DNA from: Symsagittifera roscoffensis
Taxonomy: Eukaryota > Xenacoelomorpha > Acoela > Convolutidae
Length of the DNA: 64,000 nt
Direction: 5' to 3'
Assembly (NCBI RefSeq): GCF_963678635.1
Contig: NC_087069.1
Location: 19,382,660 to 19,446,659, forward strand
The position numbers and the translations under genes are program-made. Below the pieces are notes generated by a model. It made no database searches. It saw only the letters and a list, made by a program, of their open reading frames with translations, and had not been told where the DNA came from. Shown in pieces: positions 1 to 11,589 of the stretch (its first letter is position 1; every line of letters begins with the position of its first letter).

Positions 1-1149
1 ATGATGGTTTCATGCTTTTAACAGGCCCACCCAGGAGCGCCATAAAAACGTCTATGTAACATTCGCTCAAATATCACACAGCGACGGAGCGTAGAAAAAG
101 TACCTATTGACGACTGGCAGGCGTCAGTTACCTTGATTCCACTCGTTTTTCACCGTCTCGACCTTGCCAGTTGATTTTCTGGTCTGTCTAGGGCAAAGTA
201 AAAAGTTACCATTTTTAGGCCATCAGTCAAACGACTTTTGATCAGCTTTCGTTTGCATGCGAACACAACCACATAGCTGAGTCTCGGATCCTCAGACTAC
301 GTGATTGTCATTAAAAACACGGCTCAAACAACTTATTTTTATATGTTTTTGTGTGACAGTTTTATATTAAATCCATTGGAGATGGATTGACCCTTTCCTT
401 TTTCTATCTACTCATGCTCTGAAATATTGAAATAATATCGGTGTTTAATTGATCTCTAGGACATTACAGCAGCTGTTATAGTTAGTTTACCCAGTCCCTT
501 CACATATGACAGTCTCTGGGGGACCAAGCCTCCGCTCCCGTGATTTTCTTGAGATAACACTCTTATCTCCTATATTTCGTGTCCCGGGAGGGTTCCGTGG
601 TATTTCTCTTCCCCCCACTGAAGCCTCCGTCTCCACAAATATCCGTCACTAAGGTCCTTATCGTGTGTTATTGCCACGATAAGAGGCTCCGTAATTTTCC
701 TGTCTCGGATACAACTGTTCTTCGCAATTTCTCTCGTTGTTCTGATTTTCGTTTTTTTTATTCATAATGGCCGTCTTTTCTCTATTTCTCAGAAATGTTC
801 TCCTTCAAATCGAAATTTTAAAAATCAAAATTCCAGAACATTCTGACCCTCCGTCGCAACACTTTTTTGTTCATAAAGCCTTTAGTCACTCTTTTTTCTG
901 TCGCGGGAAGGTTGTGCTGTGTCATCCGGCAGAATGGCACATTGCTCTAGTAGAGTTTTAAAAGAATAAATGCTGAATCAATTGCGTAGAATTCACTCAA
1001 GCATCATTTTTTTGTAGTTTTCTGAAAGTTTCAAATAAACTGCATTCAGTGTCTATTTTTCAAAACATTTAGGTCTAAAGAAAAAAATTGTTATTAAAGA
1101 GATAATAAGTGTAAAAAAAATTCAAAAAAACAATATGTTTGTAGGAACC
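1..1149. other. Non-coding flank left of the Polinton capsid gene
   Basis: I see no supportable gene here. Open frames at 579-961 on the plus strand are short and have no recognisable pattern. The outer terminal inverted repeat of the Polinton would be expected in this stretch or just outside the window, but I could not match it by eye to sequence right of 16.9 kb. Confidence 0.4.
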
Positions 1150-2230
1150 TGAAAACACCAAAAAATTTAAGTTTTTTAGCGAATGTTCCGAATTTGTTAA
1201 TCTGAACGATTGATAGTTTTTCTCCCAAGACTAACGTTTCCGTTACTTGCTCCATGGGAAAAGGGAAATTATTTCTCATCTCAAGTTTTCTCCTCTAAAT
1301 TCTGGATAATGCAACAATTCAGCTGCAACCTGTAGTGAAGTCAAGTCAATAACCAGAAAATACTGACTTTAAGAAACTTCCATAGGAAGAACTGGCTTTC
1401 ATTGTTGTAACATAGGGGCGACAAGGAGATGATATGCTGAGGAAACATTTGATCTCCCACCCCAATATTTTCTTAGCTCTCTCAAATGAAGTTGTTGATA
1501 GTCGACAGATTTTTTATGAAAAGATCTAGCAACAGCTGGGTTTCTTTTCCTTGCAAATGTAATTCTTCATATTGGAACATCCTTGAATATGTTTTTCTGG
1601 TATGAATTAGTTTTAACAAGATGGAATGATAAAGGTTCTTTCTATAGTTTCCAATTAATTGTAATGAGCATGTTCTTTTTCCAGATTCCATTGCAAGAAT
1701 TGAAGATTAGGTAAAGCTACAAAAATTCGTCTAGAAAACAGCGAACGATCATTTATTTTCAGACTAAGATTTGGACTATTAGACAGCCTGTAAGAATTAG
1801 GTCTAGCTCGACTTTTTTTTTCTCGAATTTTGGTTTTTGGTAGTACCTTTTTTGTGCAAGTAAACCAATCAATGGCGAGCCTCTCAAAGAGTGAAAAATT
1901 ATCCTGATCCTAAGGACTTTGTTCAATGTTTGTGCTTTATGAGACATATTCCATTGCCGTTGTTATTTATTGTATTGTTAAAATAAACTTCATATTTGGA
2001 GAATGTAGTTGATTCCTCACAAAAGTTAAGTGACGTTCTGATTCTTCATCTGAATCGTGCTCTGATTTTGTTATAAGCTCTGACTTTTTTTGAAAGCATA
2101 AAACAAGCCTCCTTAGAACAATTGAAGCTTCAATCTAAGATGACTATCACGCATTACCAAGAAGAGATTACGATCCCTCTCAATTTCAAACTCAAAACCC
2201 TTCTTGAGAAGTACTTATGTGTACTTCCTG
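1150..2230 (-). pseudogene. Polinton/Maverick major capsid protein, decayed
   Basis: This is the remnant of the double-jelly-roll major capsid protein of a Maverick/Polinton, which would form the virion shell of the element. The reading runs down the minus strand in several frames. Near 2,215-2,080 is an N-terminal block with the pattern FLVMRDSHLRLKLQLF. At about 1,940 is a short HKAQTLN motif. At 1,691-1,482 lies a middle block with FQYEELHL. The C-terminal block at 1,279-1,170 contains PMEQVTETLVLGEKLS followed by INKFGTFAKK. The order and spacing fit one ~400-450 aa protein with stops and frameshifts between the blocks. The last block is the most diagnostic. The position directly downstream of the minor-protein, integrase and ATPase remnants on the same strand supports the call. 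No intact start or frame remains. Confidence 0.72.
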
Positions 2231-2474
2231 TGTGTACGAAAAAGTAAATGTTTTCAAAACTGGACTTTTTCAAAAATCTCCAAAAAAGAATTTGTAAAAT
2301 CTCCCTCCAGAAATTGGCTCCTTTGATTTAAGCTCATTTTATATTGTCAAAAATGTCTGTATGAGAGCGAAAGTTTTTTGAACATTTTTTCGGAGAAATG
2401 GACCTGGTTCTACTGGTTCTACACTTGAATTTATTTCCACGTCCCACTCGTTTCCGAACTATTTTTGTTTCCAC

Positions 2475-2774
2475 TTAAATAGTTGAGTGTTTCGCGTCCA
2501 CTAATAACTTTCCCAATCTCTCAAGTGGTGATTTCAAACTAATCTGCTTCAATTCTTTCGCTGCTGGGACTATATGTTTTTCAATAAAGGGGACTGCAGA
2601 TCTCCCAAAAGTTTGTGCCAGAGAACCAAAACTCCTCACTTTTGTTTTGCATGTCCTCGAAAAAAAAGAAATTAAGCTGAATTTTGAGCAACTTTTTCGT
2701 TGAAGTAAATACTTTAAATGAAAATTCGAAATCTTGCGGATCAAGAAGGCAACTCGTGTAACTCCTAGGGACAC
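2475..2774 (-). pseudogene. Polinton minor structural protein-like fragment
   Basis: A 99-codon minus-strand frame whose central part reads FGRSAVPFIEKHIVPAAKEL. Polinton clusters commonly encode, just upstream of the major capsid gene, a small protein with a hydrophobic-basic segment of this type (FGR..P....I.PAAK). Upstream residues in the frame do not look related and may be chance extension; the C-terminal portion that normally follows is degraded. It lies between integrase and capsid remnants in the same orientation, as expected for a virion minor protein. The identification rests on one motif plus position. Confidence 0.5.
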
Positions 2775-3626
2775 AAAAAGATTTTTTTCGCCTTTAATAT
2801 CTCTGATCTATGGAAATAGTTTTTAAACAAATTTATAAACCGCAAACTTCTAGAGGACTGATGAGTCCTGTAGTGTCCTCTAGCTAATATATCTCCACTT
2901 TTTAATTTGGAGGTGAATGGAATACATTGCAATAAAGGAGTTTTTGTATCACCGAATAAGTTATATTATATACTATCACTGTATATAACCAGGGATTGTA
3001 TTCTTATAATGCCGTAAGAGCTCCAAGACTAATTTGGTCGATTTCCACTCATTGTAACCTGGTTTGATTTTGTTCTAAGACACAACCAAAAATGTAATTT
3101 AATCAAAACTCTGAATAATAAACTCGGGTTGATCCTCAGCTAAAAGGAACGGCTTTGTTTTGTGTAATTTTTTCTATTTTTTTCCGTAATTTTCAAAGTC
3201 TCGGGCACCTAGACGTTCTCAAAATTTTTGTTCATGGCTACAATTATATCAACAAGTCAAGGATACAATCCTGGTTCAATATGCATCGGTTCAAACTTTC
3301 TTATTTCCTCAGAGTTTCTCTGCCATCTATGAATGTGAATTTTTGCTCATTATTGTTTTCGTACAAGGAATGGTATGTCATTTTTGAAATATCAACTACA
3401 TAATCTCCTTTCAATTGTTTTTGTTCGGCTAGAAAGTTTGTAAAAGAACCAAGACCATCATTTAGTTAACAATTAAAATGAGCGTTAAAAACTAGCTCAA
3501 TAATAAAAGAATCCATGACAACTGATCGATAGAATTTTTAAAAAAAGATCTACCTTTAATCTGAACTTTTTCTCAGCTTTTTTTCAAAAAAGGCTCCCAG
3601 AAAGTTGCTTTTTTTGAAATCTTCTC
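2775..3626. other. Intergenic or degraded stretch inside the Polinton
   Basis: No recognisable gene. The sequence is AT-rich, with a plus-strand open frame at 3,155-3,403 that has no recognisable pattern. It lies between the minor-protein and integrase remnants and is probably eroded element sequence. Confidence 0.35.
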
Positions 3627-4265
3627 TTATGTATTTAGGAAATTTTTGTTGATGTTGCCAAAATTTCGAAAATTACTTTTGTAAATTGTGGTTTGCATCT
3701 CTTTCAAAAAGGAATATCGTTCTTCAAAGAACTCATTTTGCCTCCAAATTTGAGTTTTATTTTCCTGTTTTTTGTTAGAGGGTTTCTTGTTCAGAGTTGA
3801 GAGGAAATCGGTATTCTTGACATCTCTAGGTGAATTCCCAGTAGCTTTATTGAAGCAAAAAATTCTTGTAGACAAAAATTGAGGCAACGTGTGAACAATG
3901 TTTTCACCAATATCTTTGAGGTAGCAGTAAATTTTTTGTTTTAATGATTGAATTGCTCTCTCTGCAAATGCTGTTTTTGTTTCACTCATTGTTGAAGAAA
4001 TTTTAATGTTCTTCCACTTGCCAAACTTTTTGAAAGTTTCCTCATATTATGTTCCTGTATCAAATAAAAAAATTTTCAGTGGTGTTTTTTTGGAGAAACC
4101 ATTTTCATGAAAGCTTGCAAAGTGTCATTGGCATATTTTTTTTTATGTTTGAATTCTGACACATGGCAAAAAATCATCCAGAGCAACCAACAAATATTTG
4201 ACTCCATTGTTTTGCCTCGCTAGTTTGTCCTCAAAAGCTGAGCCTATACACCAAATTTCATTGAT
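3627..4265 (-). pseudogene. Polinton/Maverick integrase, decayed
   Basis: Remnant of the retrovirus-type DDE integrase (c-int) of Mavericks, which inserts the element DNA into the host genome. The core begins near 4,260 with NEIWCIGSAFEDKLA, where the first catalytic aspartate expected after the WC is now glycine. It continues with NNGVKYLLVALDDF near 4,200. The second catalytic region is DTGT followed by a stop and YEETFKKF (about 4,060). The third is MSETKTAFAERAIQSLK (from 3,989), which retains the catalytic glutamate and leads into a 120-codon open frame containing SPRDVKNTDFLS. Several stops and at least one frameshift (near 4,140) break the gene. The same pattern occurs in C. elegans F54H12.3-like transposon-derived proteins. 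Confidence 0.85.
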
Positions 4266-5079
4266 GTTTTTTGAAAAGACTTGAAATTTTCGGAAATGTC
4301 TTATTGGTTGACCAAATCTGTATAAGATGCTTTCTTTGTAAACTTTGTTCTATTTTTTTTATGATACACCGCTTGCTTTACTCAAGTTTCCTACAGAAAC
4401 GTACGCAGCTCTACACCTAGATTACAGTCAGTTAAAATTTACTTTTTTAGATTTTGAAAGAATCCAAGTTCCTCTGTGTTTTTTAGGAAAAAAATGATAT
4501 CATTTTCGGGAGGAATTTGAGTTGTTTTCAAAATGTTAAGTAGAAATCTTGAAAATTGGTGTTTTTTGCTTTAGTGCGCTCAAAAGTCTACATTAGATTC
4601 TTTTGTGTTTCATTATCTGATATGATATTTTCTGAATGGCTCAGTTTAATCCTAGAAGAGTTCAAAACCAAATCAAAAAGATGTTGATTGTTACTTTCTC
4701 TCCTTCTGTAAAAAGAAATAAAAAGACTTTCCTCTTTTTCTAGCTTCTGTTCTAATTTTGATTCTACGAAAGTGTCTTTTGTGATTGATAACCTGAGTGA
4801 AAAATTACAACAAACTGATCCATAATTTCTATTGTTTAGTGAGCAAGAGGAGTGATCAGCGATTTCAGTTGTAAGCTTTTTTGTGCGAGCTTGAATTATA
4901 TCTCCTGTTTTGCAGTTAAATTTTTCTTTTTGTGAATTCTGATGTTTCTCTCAGATTGCTTACAACTTCTACTTTTCGGAGATCCTGTAGCGGCGCCTCT
5001 CGCAACATATCTATTAGACATTCGATGAGGGACTGAATGAAAACTTTTGGGCAATGAGGAATGAATTGTTTCTGAAGTT
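4266..5079 (-). other. Degraded Polinton sequence between integrase and ATPase
   Basis: Minus-strand frames here contain protein-like patches, for example one near 4,700-4,600 reading NNQHLFDLVLNSSRIK, but stops are frequent and I cannot assign a family. In related elements one or two small structural or cargo genes occupy this position. Confidence 0.35.
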
Positions 5080-5741
5080 TTTGGGAAATTGTTTAAAATT
5101 TTGGGAATATAGAGGCGTTTTGTATGCTCATTGTCCAGAAGTTTTGTTTCTGTTTCTGCTGGTGAAACAAACTGTGATGGAACTGAACCACGTTTTGCGG
5201 ATTATCTTAGCGAATCACAAGTTCTTGGAGTTAAATCAATGAGTAACTGAATATAAGGAAAAGGTGTTGCATCTTGATTTCACTCTATTAACTGAAATTC
5301 GAGATCTAATTGTTGACGTAATCTTTTTGTTTGTGAAACACATGTCAATGACCTAAACAGGACTATATTTGTGTTTTTTAGTTCTACATCTTATCCCAAT
5401 TTGCTTTGATGAAACAAGTCTAGGCTCAAAATTAATTATTTTCAGTCTCCTGTGTCTTAGCGGTTAGTACAAGTTGTTTGGGATTTGAAATTTCTTCATA
5501 TGAATGACCACAGTATTTTGTTCCAGTTTCTGGAAGGTTTTCTTTCAGTTCAAAGTCATTTCCTTGGATAAAATTAGGACTTCTCCTTTCCATTTGAATT
5601 AAAGAGGTTGATAATGTTGATAAAAATAGAAAATTCTGTCAAATATAGGTTGAATTGTATCAGCTTCTAACCAATCCAATTAGGATGCAATTTCCCAAAT
5701 CCAGTTGGACCAGCTAGCGAAAAAAAATTGTTCTTTGGTTG
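5080..5741 (-). pseudogene. Polinton/Maverick genome-packaging ATPase, decayed
   Basis: Remnant of the FtsK/HerA-type ATPase thought to pump element DNA into capsids. At about 5,735 the minus strand reads FFSLAGPTGFGK, a Walker A motif of the form GPTGxGK in which the serine/threonine after the lysine is lost. Next comes DRIFYFYQHYQP (about 5,650) in a shifted frame, then NDFELKENLPETGTKY and EEISNPKQLVL (about 5,560-5,480). Around 5,410-5,230 is LFHQSKLG, then DVELKNTNIVLFRS, then LLIDLTPRTCDSLR. The C-terminal block at 5,210-5,090 contains VPSQFVSPAETETKLLD. The blocks are in canonical order, separated by stops and 1-2 nt frameshifts. The gene lies upstream of integrase on the same strand, as in other Mavericks. 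Confidence 0.8.
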
Positions 5742-6224
5742 GAATTACTTTTTTTTGTAGTTTTGGAGAAGTTAAATCTAACCGACTGTACTTGATAAAA
5801 TATAACCGACGATTTCTTCACATGTAGTGTTTAAAATTGTTCGAAGAATTGCACATGCTATTATTAATACCAGGACAAAAAAGTGGCACCGAAAACCTGA
5901 AAGAGATCTGTTATAAGTACGTCCAAAAACTCCATGACTTTTTTCATGGTTCTCATCCTTAAAAAAAAATTCTCAAAATTAATTCGTTGTCACATTCTTC
6001 ACCCATCCTAACTTTGGAAAGAAAAAAAACAATTGATTGAAAATTATTATTTTTTTAAATACAAGATAAAACAAACTGCTTAATATGATTATCAATTTGT
6101 TGAAAAACATCGAGTACTTCTCGGTATGCAAATAATTTTTTTTCTGCACAATGAAGTGTTTTTGGATGACAGAAATTGTAGTTGCTCTATCTCCAATCAT
6201 ATTCTTAATCTCTAAAAATTATCA
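5742..6224. other. AT-rich stretch without a supportable gene
   Basis: The only sizeable open frame (minus, 5,979-6,200, 73 codons) is Phe/Ile/Lys-rich low-complexity and not convincing. No motif recognised. Confidence 0.35.
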
Positions 6225-6500
6225 ATATCTGAATTTTTGGGCATGCGTAGTCATCCAAGTTTGTAACCTTTGTTTCCAAAATTGCTGACAGAGTTTTACA
6301 TTTACTATGAACTTTTGCAAAAAAACTCAATTTCTAGAGCCTTAAAAGATTTTTCATTAATTTTTCAAATTCGAGATATATTTTTTTAACCACTGCTTCA
6401 ATTACTTCCATGAAGTTGCTCTGTACACCAAGCAGATTGAGATGTAATTTTGAAACTTTTGGAAGGATGAAAGGAATATCCCACAGTTTGTCCAATTTTA
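6225..6500 (-). pseudogene. Unidentified coding-like fragment in the Polinton interval
   Basis: A minus-strand frame of about 90 codons interrupted by one TAG. It has good amphipathic composition (for example LDKLWDIPFILPKVSKLHL, then VIEAVVKKIYLEFEKLMK, then TLSAILETKVTNLDD). I do not recognise the family. It could be Polinton cargo or protease-region remnant, or part of an unrelated gene. There is no good start codon and no clear splice sites. Confidence 0.3.
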
Positions 6501-7432
6501 TAACTTCATAATTCCTCCACTGTTTTTTTTAAAACACTCAATAACCAAAACAACCAGAGACATGATGTTAACTGATTTCGCTGAAGATTTTAGATAAAAT
6601 CACTAACCATCGAGCAATGCATTTAATAATAAAGCAAAAATTTTAAATTAAAAAAAGAAAAGCAACACAGTTATGTGACAAGCAAAACAAAAACTAGGAA
6701 ATGTAGGTACAACATCACTTAAACCAGGTCCCTTATGCTTGATAGGATCGACAGATCCAGCAGCATCATTTGGAATTGCATGATTTCTAAAGATTTTGGA
6801 ATTTGCAAAAAAAAATCCTTAGAGGAATTTCCATATCCATATGACTACCAAAATAAAATTTCAATCAACTCCTTCAAATTTTGTTCGGTCGAAAACAATA
6901 CTGGCAAGAAAAATTATTGCTAATTCAAAGTCATGCTCAATCAAATCTAAATTTCGAAAAATTTCAATCATTTTCTGAATGTTAGTTTTTTAAGTGCATT
7001 TGTCACAAAAGATACAAACTGATTTAAATTTCTCTACCTAAGTCAAAACCGAGGAGATAAAATCAACCAATTTATCCTACTCCTTTTCTTCTTACTAAAA
7101 TTTTTGATTGTTGCTCCAAATTTTTTCTTTCCTACTATGTTTTGGAGGACCAATTTTTACCAGCTGAACGATAACATTTAAAAAAATTACGTCAGCCAAT
7201 ATGCAAAGTCCACTCAAATTCAGAAACTTGTGCTTTTCAATTTTGCTAGAATTTGAGATTCCAAAATTTTAACCAAAGCTTCTGGGACTTTATTTAAAAC
7301 CCATTTTATTCTGAAACTAAAAATTAAGCTTTCTAGAAAACCAATGTTTCAATCCATACTGTACTGCTCAGCTCAAGGAAAAGTAAAAAATGTTTAACAA
7401 GATGAATATGTGAATTACATCACTCAACGAGT
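6501..7432. other. AT-rich stretch without a supportable gene
   Basis: No gene seen. A 62-codon plus-strand frame at 6,735-6,923 shows no family pattern. Confidence 0.35.
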
Positions 7433-7846
7433 TTATTGATCATTACGGTTCTCGACAAACAAAAAATCTCCCAACACTCGGTCGATTCCTTTAAATTCGT
7501 TCAAATTATAGTTGACACCAGCAAATTGCTTCAAGACTTCATATGCAATTAGATTCGAATCTGAATGTAGGGTGGCTTGTTCAAAGTGTACTTCTCGATT
7601 CTGACACACACTCTCCTCTTCTTGTATGTTGCTCGGTCATACACCGCAGGACCGTTCGCAAGTTCCTGCTCCATAGTTGACTATATTTGTCAAAAAAGAG
7701 TTCCATTATAGGAACGAGTCCAAGGTTTTCAGCATCGTAAATGATAGTATTCCGTATTGCTGATATCTGTTCTCTTTCTTTTTCACCTAGATAGACTTGC
7801 TGGGATTTTTTGAGTTCTCCCAATTCGTTTTTCTTTAGCAATTGGA
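7433..7846 (-). pseudogene. Unidentified coding-like segment(s)
   Basis: Two overlapping minus-strand frames look protein-like. The first (7,841-7,581) follows an AG preceded by a T-rich tract at 7,846 and includes EREQISAIRNTIIYDAENLG. The second is open from 7,636 to a TAA at 7,433 and reads with balanced composition (HFEQATLHSDSNLIAYEVLK, then GIDRVLGDFLFVENRN). The two may be consecutive exons or one gene broken by a frameshift near 7,650. I do not recognise the product. Confidence 0.33.
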
Positions 7847-7897
7847 ACTAAAATTCAAAGTAAAATTTTTCCGTTCTTTTCTTGATTCTCAGCAAGT

Positions 7898-8137
7898 TCA
7901 ATTGAGTTGGTAAAAGCTTTTTTTCGTGATCTCTTTTTTGATTTGAGAGTCAAGCAAACTGATCAATAGCAGAGATTTGAAAATAAAGATATTTGGAAAT
8001 TGACAAAAAATAGGAAATGTGGATGATTCACTGTACATTTCGGAAAAGGTGTTGATACCATAAACGGCATAGTGAGTGGGTGATGACCCAGATAAGGTTA
8101 TTGCGTTGGTATTGGAACTACTATATAAGCCATTCAT
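7898..8137 (-). pseudogene. Unidentified 79-codon frame
   Basis: A minus-strand ATG-started frame with a Ser/Thr-rich first half (NTNAITLSGSSPTHYAVYG) and a hydrophobic second half (IFIFKSLLLISLLDS). It lies 50 bp upstream of the preceding coding-like segment on the same strand and could belong to the same unknown gene. Composition is compatible with coding, but there is no family match and the plus strand is also open here. Confidence 0.25.
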
Positions 8138-8299
8138 TGTATATGCAATTCTTTTTCAACAAATAGTCGGTGATTGCACCTGCAATGTGTCAAGCATAAC
8201 CCACTTTTTATCCAAACTACAACGCAAGATCTCTTTTTTATCTCTGTCTCAGAAATTTTGTAAGGAAAAACTCATGGTTACCTACGACCACTGGGTAAC

Positions 8300-11100
8300 T
8301 AACCTCTTCAATCTGCTCAGTGGACAATTGCAGTGGACAATCTATGGTTGCTCCATTGATTGTTATGATTCTGGAAACAGTGAGTGTATCTTTTTTTGTA
8401 TTAGTAGTTGAATGTTGTTTTTTGGAAAATTCTTGCCCAGATAGTTTTATTTAAATATAAATGCTTTTTCAACGAATAAAATTATGTAAATTTCAAAAAG
8501 GGTGCAAAAAACAAAGAAAAGTACATCGTACCCAGACTCTCGAATCAGCTTTTATGGGGGGTCTGAAATGTTCAAAACTCAAACTTTGAGTCTATTTTAT
8601 TGAAAACGTTGATTGCTTCATTGATGGTTATGTTTATGTTAGAAGCGAGCCTAATAGTTGAATATTAATTTAAAAATATCTTGTCTTTAGAAGTTAAATT
8701 ATTTAAACTTTATGTTCTTTTTCATCGAATAAATTCATGTAATTTTCAAGACGGGTGCAAAAATTAGCTAAGAAATTTTTTGCAAAATCCGAAATGTGAT
8801 TTGATTTTTTCAACACGTTTGCAGTTTTTACAGACATTTGACAAGATGCAAATGTGAAAAACGCAAAAATTTTATGTTAAAAGTTTTGCATTCTTCGCAT
8901 TTGCATCTTGTAAAAAATCTGTAGGAAACTGCAAACGAGTTGAAAAAGACAAATCACATTTCTGATTTCGCAAAAAGTTTCTTAGTTAACTTTTGCTTCC
9001 GTCTTGAAAAATACATGAATTTATTCGATGAAAAAGCACACAAAAATTAAATAAATTATTTTTGACAAGATTTAATGAAACTGAGCGTGTCAATTTTTGT
9101 ATTTATAACGCCTATTTGCTTAGAAAATTCTTGTCAAAAATAATTTTTTCAATATTATTGTTTTTTAACGAAAAAAAATGTAATTATCATCACGGGTGCA
9201 AAAACTATATAAAAATGTTCTGCCATTTCCAAATTTTGATTTGAGTTTTCCAAATTTGTTTGCAAAAAAACACACTAGGTTTTTCTACAAGCTGCAAATA
9301 TAGTTTTGATTTTTTTAACATATGTGGTACAAATTTTAATATATTTTTGTGTAAAATGCAAGTTTTTTCGTGGTTTTTTAAATTAACGTATGCAAAAACC
9401 CAACTTCTTTACTCTTATACAAACGAAATTCTTTTTGTAAGAAGCTTGTTAAAATATTGCTAATTAATTTCAATACTTATGAGTTTGAGTGATATTTCCT
9501 ATCTTGAAACCTTGTTTTTCGGATGTTTTTGGTCATCATAGATGGAAAAAAACCAATTACTGTTTATAAAACTTGGAACAAAAGAATTTACAAACCTAAT
9601 TTATTTACAGAGCAAGAAGTTTTTGTTGCATTTTTTTATTGCAAAAAAAAAGATAAAAAATTAGAAAGTTTTTTTGAAACCCAAAATTTTTCTACATTTT
9701 TTTCAACAAGTGTGCTGAAAATATTGTGAATTTTTCATACAATTGAATCGCGCAGTCCAACACAGTTTGAAATTAGAATACCGAAAAAACCTAGTGTTGC
9801 AAAGAAACGTCTGCTGCGAAAAAAAACCCAAAAGACATCATCTGAGCTCTATTCAGAAGCTTGCGTCTACCCAAACTCTCGGATCAGCTTTCCTGGAAAA
9901 GAGCCGCAACTTTCAAAACTCGAAGTGTGAGTCTTATTTGTTGAAAAGTGTTGATTGCTCCATTGATGGTTATGGTTCGGCAATACTTAGCGTGTCTTTT
10001 TTTTTGATTTCAGATTTGTCATTTCATTTTTGTCAAACTTAGTTTGTTTTTAATTCAAATGCTTTCCCACGAAAAAAACTTATGTAAACTTCAACACGGG
10101 TGCAAAAAATACAGTTTTTTTTCGAATATTCAGAATTTGATTTGATTTTCCAACATTTTTGCAAAAAATTTATTAAGTTTTTCGCAAGATGCAAAATTTA
10201 TTTTGATTTTTTTATCAAGTGTGCCATTAATTTTTTGAATTTTTTGTGTACGATGCAAAATGTTTTGTGGTTTTCTTAAAATCTTGTGCAAAAATTTATC
10301 ATATTTTTTCTTATGCGAATGTGAAAGGCGCAAAGTTTTTTTGTACAAAACTTGTGATCAATATACATGGAAAAAATCTATTCCTAATGATAAAAATGAT
10401 AAAAGTTTATGTCATGAATTTATAATAATACTAGTGCAAGAAATTCAGGTTCCATTTTTTTTTATTCGCAAGATATATAGAGAAATTTTTCTAAAAATGC
10501 AAAATATTCTTGGATTTTGCCGAAAACATTGTGAAAACTTTGCAAAATTCAAAAAATCTAGAGATATTTTTCTTAGGATGCAAAATGCTCTGAGATGTGT
10601 GCTGAAAACATTGTTAAAAAATGTGCAAGATGCGAAAAGATATTTTCACCAGAGGTGAATTTTTCAATCGATTGAATCAAGCAGTTGAACACAATTTGAG
10701 ATTTCGAATACAACAAAAACCTAGTGTTGCAAAAAAACGCCTGCTGTAAAACAAATCAAAAGATATCATAACCAAACCCTCGAATCAGGTTTTATGGAAA
10801 GGGTTTGGAATGCTCAAAGTTCAAACCGTGAGTCTGATTTATTGAAAATTGTTTACTGCTTTATTGATGGTTATGATTATTAATGACTGGTTGCAAGTAC
10901 TGATAATTGATAATTTGCTAAGAATATTAGAAAATTGAAAAGAGAAATTTGCTTGAAATAAATAGAAATTTGCTTAAATTCTTGTCAAAGTTAATTTTAT
11001 TTTAATTCATGTGCTTTTTGATCGAATAAATTCACGTAGTTTTCAACAACGGTGCAAAAATTAATAAAAAAACTTTTTGCAAAAACCACAAATTGATTGG
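8300..11100. repeat. Degenerate interspersed repeat family, several units
   Basis: Two recurring blocks are seen. Block one is a sequence like TTTTTCATCGAATAAATTCA, followed by a run ending in GGGTGCAAAAA, near 8,465, 8,715, 9,165, 10,060 and 11,010. Block two is a sequence like ATTGCTCCATTGATGGTTAT near 8,345, 8,615, 9,955 and 10,855. A third block (AACCTAGTGTTGCAAA...) occurs near 9,790 and 10,720. Units are of unequal length (about 0.9-1.3 kb) and strongly diverged. They look like old tandem copies of a non-coding element. Open frames in them (9,743-10,042; 10,260-10,658) are A/T-rich and unconvincing as genes. Confidence 0.6.
8690..9062. repeat. Large imperfect palindrome (foldback)
   Basis: The left arm (about 8,690-8,867) and right arm (about 8,882-9,062) are inverted copies of each other. 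For example CATCGAATAAATTCATGTA near 8,725 is mirrored by TACATGAATTTATTCGATG near 9,012, and GCAAATGTG near 8,850 by its near-complement around 8,900. The arms are about 180 bp with a spacer of roughly 15 bp. This resembles a foldback/MITE-type non-autonomous element or a head-to-head duplication of one unit of the surrounding repeat. Confidence 0.65.
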
Positions 11101-11589
11101 AGCTTTCCAAGAAAGTTTTTTTACAAGCTGTCACTTTGAAGAACGCAAAAATTTTATGTGAAAAACTTGTTAAATTAATGCTAAAAATTATTCAATTTTT
11201 AGATAAAGTTTTTTTAAATTGCGAAATTTTCTTAGATTTTATCAAAAATGTTGGCTGAAAACATTGTGAATAGTTTTGCAAGATCCAAGATGTTTTATGA
11301 TGTTTCTATCATATGTGCAAAAATGAAGGAATTATCATGTGTGTAAAAATTGTTCTGAAGTTTTTTAGATTTACAAGATGGGAAAAATAATAGTTTTTTT
11401 CACCATGTTTTCAAATTGCAAAACTAAACTAACCAGCACGCAACATTGTTTGGATAAACTGTTCTTTGAAATTTTTCAGCTTTTATATAGTCTTTTTTGC
11501 TGTTTCTAGATCTTTAAATTGAAAATATTTGGTTAAGTAGTTAAATAGCAAAGCACAAGACAACTACCAAAATTTTTTAAAATAAAATA

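Noticed and set aside
9743-10658. Plus-strand frames of 99 and 132 codons
   Set aside because: They fall within degenerate repeat units, are Phe/Lys/Ile-rich as expected from AT-rich DNA, and are not conserved between units.
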